From assembly GCA_030015575.1 (NCBI GenBank), contig CM057337.1:341258583-341322582 (forward strand): DNA of 64,000 nucleotides, read 5' to 3'. Under the pieces are notes generated by a model, which was not told the origin of the DNA, ran no database searches, and worked only from the letters and a program-made list of their open reading frames with translations. The stretch comes from Agapanthus africanus. Taxonomy: Eukaryota > Streptophyta > Magnoliopsida > Asparagales > Amaryllidaceae. Below are positions 57,681-64,000 of this stretch, piece by piece (the stretch's first letter is position 1; every line of letters begins with the position of its first letter). Position numbers and translations under genes: made by a program.

Positions 57681-60639
57681 AGGTTAGAGCCTTAGGCGAT
57701 GCGTAGACAGAGTTGGAAACCCGATCGAACCCGAAACCCTAATCCATGACCCTTCTCTGTACATTTTTTCAAAACTGGGTTTTTTCCAGATTAAAAATGC
57801 TTAAAAAATTCAGCAGGATGTTTTAAGAATTACAGTGGAAAACGAGATCCTGAATCATCTAAACCGCCGCGGAACCGCGGCATGAGCCTGACTCGTGCGA
57901 CGGTTCCACGGCCGTACTGTCGCATCCTCCATTAATTTTTGCACAGTAATTCTTATATTTAGGTGCTGTATTTTCTAGGAATTTTTAAATATCACTCAAA
58001 AGTTGAGTTTTCTGGATTGTATTGGGAGTTCGTAAATTCGATCAGATTATCAAACTTTGTCTATATGTTTTTCCGGGTAATTTTAGAATATGTTAAAAAG
58101 TTCGACCGGATATAAATACCCACTTTTTTCCCTGCCGGGAAATTTCCAATTGTTGGATTTTTCCGTAGTTTAATGACGTTCCAAGTAGTGCAAGTAATGC
58201 GATGGTCCCTCTAGAAGACAACAAACCTTAACTCGATTATGTGACCGTCTTGAACTGCCCTTTGAACCTTAGGTTTGGGGCAGTACGGCGTGCCACATGT
58301 GAGGCGTTGGCTTGACCTTTCTACGGCTGGACCGTTGGTACTGAGGCACGAAGTGAATGTTTTTAAACTTATTTCATGTGTTGAGCTGTTTCGGGAAAAC
58401 TTGGGTGTTCGATTTTTCGATCGGAAAGTTTAACATTTTCTATTTATCCGGAATGTGATACAATATTTGGAATCCACAAGTAGTTATGAGATAACTGAAT
58501 GAATGTTATAAACTTAGCAGTTTAGTCTCACTTGATCGGTTGCCATGGAATTTTGATGTTATCAAAAGTCCGTCGCAATCACGTAGCATACGCGGATACT
58601 CGCCGGGTAAACTTAATAGACAGCCTCACTCCATAGCCCCGACCAAGTGACTATAGGGGAACCCCGTCGCCGAAAGCATCCTTTTGGGTGCTCGCGGCAG
58701 CGGTGTTCCGCCTTGGTGCACTTCGTCGACGGTATCAGGGGTGCGGCCATCTACTAAAGTTTGCGACGAGCATTCGATCAGGATGTCGGGAATCTTGTTG
58801 AATTACCCGACTTGATATTGAAAAGAGTTTTCGATAAATGAGACTAAAATGCGGGGTTTATAATTGTTAGGCATGCGATGTCTAAGGAATTCATTTGATT
58901 AGGCATGCGATGTCTAAAGAGTTTGCGGATTCCAACTGTTGTAGTTTTACACTTTCTTTTCTGTGACCGTAAGTGTAATATGTGATATCGCCGGTTTCGT
59001 TGCTATATGTCAACGACAATTGGGATGCGCATATTTACTTACGTTGATGACATGTGATGTTATGTGTTGCTGGATATGTTATATTGGATCGTCGTGTTTG
59101 AATAGCCGGGGTTTTTTTTATGTGAGATGAGTGTTTTTCATTTTCATTCATGCAAAAACTTGTATGTAATATTCTTTTATTGGGGCACTTCCAGGTTGTG
59201 GAAGGTGTCACCCTTTGTATATTATTTACTTTTCCGCACTAGGATAGACCCAAGGAGGAGGGCACAAGTAACCGGGTTCTGGAGTCCAGTGGGAGACCAA
59301 CTCGAGGAGTCGAGTCCGGGTCTCCTAACTCTAGAATTGGTAGGGTTGCTTGCCGCTCTCGTAGGGGTCTAGTGGTGTGGGTTTGGCTATTCATCGCGAC
59401 CGTGGAATCCGTGTTTTATACTGGCTCGTATTAAAAACACGGACGTCCTAGTATATCCAATATTTCATATGATATTTTCTGCTGCGTTATCTGTGATGTG
59501 ATCATGTGATGTTCTGTGTTAAATACTGTATATAGTATATATGATATATTATATAGGCGTTACTTATGTTTTACACCCGCGCTAGCCCTGCCCCGCTCTG
59601 CCATTAGTTGCCTAACCTAACGGTGCACGAGGGGACATCGAGGCGAATGCGGATGGCATAAGTGTACGTCGTATTTATCTGTGATGTTTAGGTAACTTAA
59701 TGATGGGACTTCATTAATATGATTAATGAAAGTAAAAAGAAAGCTAAAGATGTTGTGGAATCGAATTTCAAAATTAAAACAGGTAGCTACAGTTCTTGCT
59801 TTGCACAGTGATATATATGATATATCCCGCACCTCATTCGACGAGGAAAGGGCCGACGATCCCTTCACCGGGCGTGACCCCTTTAGCAAACCTAGAAAAG
59901 CCTAAAAAACACTCCATTTTAAAATCATTTGATTCTACAACGATATCAAGTTCATTACGCAACAGGTTTTCAGAAAAACCTGTCGTAGCCCTCCGTCATT
60001 TCAGATAAGTCCTACTTAGTATTCGTGCTACGTTTGTTGGCCTGTGTCAAGGCGTAGTGTGCGGTAGCTAACTAGTATTTATCTGCTTATGCATATGATG
60101 CAGATTGGATTAGGGTAGTCGTGCGACTTTGTTGGCCTGCGTCAAGGGTCGTGCGGGTGGGTTTAATTCAATCAGGAAATGACGGGTTGAACTTGACTAG
60201 CACACTATGGTTTGTTGGCCTGCGTCAAGGTCATAGGACGCTAGGGGCAAAATTATCGGGAATTTCAAGTGTTGAAATTTGCAATGAGATTGCATACCTT
60301 CTATAAGATAGTTGCATCCTGATACCCACTGCGAGTAAGAGTTACTCCTGGGAGAGTTTTACACATTACAATCAGCCGATCAAGTAGGTGTCTAGAAAGG
60401 TGTTAACGAGGTTACGCCTCTGGAAAAACAAGGTTTATATTAATTAGGTTCGTGCGAAAGCACGGGGAACTCCCTCAAAGTACCGACACTGGCCTGGCTG
60501 AAAGATTGGCGAACTTGTAGTGTGTAATTAATCCCGGCTAGTCTTTCCTTTTAGGGTTTGAAGGAAGATTTGATAAAATCAGTGGGAGCCATCCTGATTA
60601 GATAAAATAATAACCAATCTGATCTTGCAAGAGCTCACG
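57681..60639 (+). other. Leader of B3 (about 3 kb, no gene)
   Basis: Aligns closely with the B2 leader. Modules: GC hairpin 57866-57912 (one mismatch), stem-loop 59277-59336, conserved block 59571-59670, tandem module 59800-59890 and three repeated motifs (about 60033, 60128, 60211). Confidence 0.83.
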
Positions 60640-60667
60640 CTGAGTGTTTTCTTCTCTCTCTCTCCAG
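60640..60667 (+). promoter_or_regulatory. Splice-acceptor-like site of B3
   Basis: TGAGTGTTTTC, a CT run and CCAG ending at 60667, followed by GTAGCGACCAT as in B2. Confidence 0.45.
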
Positions 60668-63456
60668 GTAGCGACCATTTCACGCCTTAATCAAGATAAT
60701 AATACGGATTATTGACCGAACCCGCTTGTTATACTGAGCTGGGGAACGTTGGTTCCGCTCCAACTTATAATTGTTATAAGACAGAGCAGGAAATTAGGGA
60801 ATACCAGAATTCCCGTGCCGCCCAAACGAAGAAAGTGCATATGATGCATCTCCTTCGGGTGTGTTCATTACAAAGAACTGTTTCTCTGTATCCTCTACAT
60901 ACTGGGTATTTGATACCGGTTCAGGATTCCAGATATGTAATCTGTTACATAGGGCTACAGAAAGGTAAAGAACTGAGAACGGGTGATAAGTTTCATGAGA
61001 CAGAAAACGGTGCAAGTGTTGTAGCCAAGTCTGTTGGTCACTGTCACCCTGTATTCCAAATACATTGATTCTGAACGAATGTTATTAGATACCGAACCTG
61101 ATATACAAAATCATATCAGTCTCTTTATTTGTAAAGAAATGATAAAATTTTGTATTGTTGGATAATGTTTTGAACTTTTCCTATATCAAAAGTTGATCGG
61201 TTCAGGCACGTTATCTAAAAGCATTGATGTTCTAAATCAAACTACAGTTTTTAATATACAGAACACATACAAGAGGAAGAGTTCAGAAATGAACGAATCC
61301 TTCTTGAGGCATTGTAGACTAGGTCATATCAATGCGACCCGACTAGCTGAAGTTACATGTAGATGCATATTTAAATCAGTTTGAATTTACATCTTGTGAA
61401 ACTTGCCAGTCATGTCACAAAGATATAATGACACCAGCTCTGTTTATTGGAAACAGACAAAGAGTTAGTGAACTCTTGGGATGATACATGTTGATGTATA
61501 AAGGTCCCCTGTCTACACATGCCAAGACCAGTTCATTGTACTTCATTACATTCTCTGATGATCTCTCAAGATTCAGACATATGTTCCTGTTGAAACATAA
61601 GTCCGAACCTTTTGAGATATTCATGGAATATAGGTTAGAAGTAGAGAACCAAAATGAGGGTATAAGTATTATGTCCTTTGATGCGATCAGGGAGGAGAAT
61701 ACTTGAGCACGGAATTCCTGGACTATTCTAAAGGAGAATGAGATTCTCTCTCAGCATTACTCCTCCGTATACACCATAGTACGATGGTATATTAGGGCGG
61801 AGCAATTGCGCCCTATTCGATATGGTGCACTCTATGATGAGTAATACTGAGTTACCTGTTTCCTTTTGGGAGTTATGCGCTTGAGAAGCTGCCTACCTAT
61901 TGAATAGGGTTCGAATCAGATCACAGCCTACCACTCCATATGAGATATGGTATGGAAGAGCCCATGTCTTAAACTAGTTAAGATTTGGGGTTGTCCGGCC
62001 TATGTCTAAAAGCAAAATCCGGACAAGCTCGAGGCAAGGTCAGTTATGTAGAACTGGAAAGGTTCCAGCTATGCAAACTACAGCAGATGATTTGGTACAA
62101 CCAAATGGATTAAGTAGATACCAACGAATCTCAGCCTCTCCGCCGATCTAGTAGGGTTTCTCACCCACCTGAGAGATACTTCAGTTTCTCTATGACAGTG
62201 GGAGCGAGGATTGCATCATGAAATGATGACCCAACTAGTTTCGAGCTGGCCATCAGGAGTGGGACTCTATAAGAATGGCTGGATGCTTAGCGATCTGAGA
62301 TGGAATCCTTATACACCAACAAAGTATGGACTTTGGTTGCATATCTGAAGGGTTAAATCCCCATCAGGAGCAAGTATATCTTGAGAAAATTACTTGGTGT
62401 AGATGGAAAAGTTGAGACTTTCAAAGCTAGACTTGTTAAAGGTTTTCATCATCGACCAGGCGTGGATAATGATGAAACCTTTTCCAGTAGCTATGCTTAA
62501 GTCCATCCAGATCCTACTTGCCACGGCTACATACCATAATTACGATATCTGGCGGTTGGGTGTCATGACTGCTCTTTTAAATGATATATAGAAGAGAGAG
62601 TCTATAAGTACACAGTCAGAGGGCTTCGTAGACAGTGGGAGCAGCGGAAACGTGTACAAGATGCTTTATGTGATAAAGCAGGCATCGCGTAGTTGGAACA
62701 CCTATTTTTATGTATTAGTCAAAGAGTTTGGCATCATCAAAATAGTAGATGAACCTTGTATAAGCAAAAAGGTAGTAGGGAGTACGGTGACGATCCTCGT
62801 AGAGTACGTGGATAACATACTCTTGATATGGAAGGAGTTTCCTATGCTACGCTCGATCAATCTCCGCTTATCATAATGATTCTCCACATAGGATCAAAGT
62901 GATACCTACTAAATCCTGGGTTTTGGATCTATGAGATAGATCAAAATGGATGTTAGGATTCTCACTAGATGTAGTGAGATGGTATCAATCGATCCTGGGG
63001 AGAATCACTGGAAGTGTTCCAGGGTGATAAGGACGACTGAATGTCAGTCACAGGAATTGTCTTTACCCTCAGTGGAGGGATGGTATGTTGGAAGAGTTCC
63101 AAGCTAGATACCGTAGCATACTAGACGATAAAGGCTGGATACATCGCTACTTAAGATGCTACCAAAGAGGCTGCTTGGGTGTATATTAGTTCATGAGATG
63201 AACTTCGTTCCTCCCATTGTGTGACAATGGAGTTATGGCTTATGCCTAGGAACGCCTGTCCCATCAGTGATCCAGACATATTCTGAGGCAGTGTCACCTG
63301 ATCATGGAGATAGTTGATCTCCAGGGAGATCGAGGTTAGGAGAGTAGACTCAGAGGACAACAAGGCGGATCCACTCACAAAGGCTTTTTCCTAGAGAGAG
63401 ACTTTTATGGGATGGTTGAGTATGAGATACTACAACCACTGCTATCAGATGGCCCT
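60668..63456 (+). pseudogene. gag-less pol pseudogene of B3
   Basis: The protease trace V-F-D-T-G-S-G lies near 60908, again only about 240 nt after the splice-like site. The integrase trace Y-F-I-T-F-S-D-D-L-S-R is near 61540; the catalytic Glu of the G-V-S-E-R motif is Gly (GGG, 61795-61797), as in B2. RT traces include P-V-A-M-L-K-S-I-Q-I-L-L-A near 62490, and YVDD is YVDN (near 62803-62814). The stop shared with B2 (GCTTAG in place of the D sequence GCAATGCG, near 62286) precedes R/S-E-M-E-S. An RNaseH end A-D-P-L-T-K-A lies near 63365. Confidence 0.88.
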
Positions 63457-63472
63457 AGTGCAAGTGGGAGAT
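63457..63472 (+). other. Polypurine tract of B3
   Basis: AGTGCAAGTGGGAGAT, identical to B2. Confidence 0.85.
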
Positions 63473-64000
63473 TGTTAGTTATATGTATGCCCTAGAGGCC
63501 ATTACTATAAGTAGGATGTATATTGTAGTGGATGCTGGGACATATATAGGGAGGACTTTCTTGCTCGACATGATAGTATGCTATCTAGTTGCTCTTTATC
63601 TTAACGTGTACACTGATTGTCTCTCTGTTACATGTTGGTAAAGCCCTTAGGATGTGTACTTGACTACCTGGACGATGATGCGGATCACACTAGTGGGGGC
63701 ATGGTAGTCCATAAGTACATCCTTCAAGGTCCCTAGTTGTGGGTGTATCGAGACGGGGCATCGATATACCAGATTAGACTAGCGTATACCTTCTCGACCC
63801 ATACAGATGGGCGATGGATGATCCCATATCAATTGGTGTTTGACATCAGAGATGATATACGGGTGCTCAGTGGAGACTGGGTACACTGGACGGACTCGCC
63901 GAGAACTCCCTGATGGTATTATACCTTACGTCAGATGGCAGTTCTCTGGTGACACTCGTACAGGTTAGTCTGTTGACCCGAGATCGTCATAGAGTCTTGT
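63473..64000 (+). repeat. 3' LTR of B3, first part only
   Basis: TGTTAGTTATATG onward, closely matching 55458-55985; the first bases are TGTTAG here, which supports the view that the 5' LTR start is mutated. It runs off the window. Confidence 0.9.

Larger units (their letters stand above)
55458..64000 (+). mobile_element. B3, non-autonomous B-family copia element, 3' end outside the window
   Basis: 5' LTR 55458-57666, canonical primer-binding site, leader, splice-like site, gag-less pol pseudogene, polypurine tract, and the first 528 nt of the 3' LTR. CATTT at 55453-55457 would be one TSD copy; the other is not in view. Structure and lesions match B2. Confidence 0.9.

Overview
The window is plant nuclear DNA made almost entirely of LTR retrotransposons; no host gene, rRNA, tRNA or CRISPR array could be supported. 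The evidence is Ty1-copia polyproteins of plant type, primer-binding sites complementary to the 3' end of plant initiator tRNA-Met (TGGTATCAGAGC), 5-bp target-site duplications (TSDs) around nested insertions, and remains of a plant Athila/Tat-like Ty3-gypsy element. The species cannot be named from this sequence. Family letters A to D are local labels.

Layout. 1-16446 (+): copia element A, 5' end outside the window, a gag-pol pseudogene split at 2416 by non-autonomous copia B2 (2417-12913, TSD ATTAC). 16447-19189 (-): truncated C-family copy, C3. 19190-23335 (-): deleted Ty3-gypsy element with an LTR and a retropepsin remnant. 23336-23572 (-): copia integrase scrap. 23573-26743 (-): truncated B-family copy, B1. 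26744-27088: unclassified. 27089-55457 (+): C-family element C1, interrupted by a second C-family element C2 (32203-41752, -, TSD AGTGC) and by complete element D (42501-52935, -, TSD GTTAG). 55458-64000 (+): B-family element B3, inserted in the 3' LTR of C1 and running off the window.

D is the only intact coding element. It has a 1316-codon gag-pro-int-RT-RNaseH frame with all catalytic motifs, a canonical primer-binding site and polypurine tract, and 2.18-kb LTRs that differ by about one substitution and one 1-bp indel. It is very young and possibly active. B and C copies keep LTRs, primer-binding site, long leader, splice-acceptor-like site and polypurine tract, but have lost gag and carry shared lesions in pol. 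They look like non-autonomous families that multiplied using proteins supplied by an A/D-type partner.

All copia families have an unusually long leader (about 2-3 kb) between primer-binding site and coding start. The same modules recur in it: a GC-rich hairpin, stem-loops whose pairing is kept by compensatory changes between families, a conserved block of about 100 nt, a motif repeated three times, and a polypyrimidine-CAG site just before the gag start. This shared structured leader, probably spliced or acting as a packaging or translation element, is the most interesting signal in the window. Other points are a dense WRKY-type W-box cluster in the LTRs of D and a fold-back rearrangement at the end of the 3' LTR of B2.
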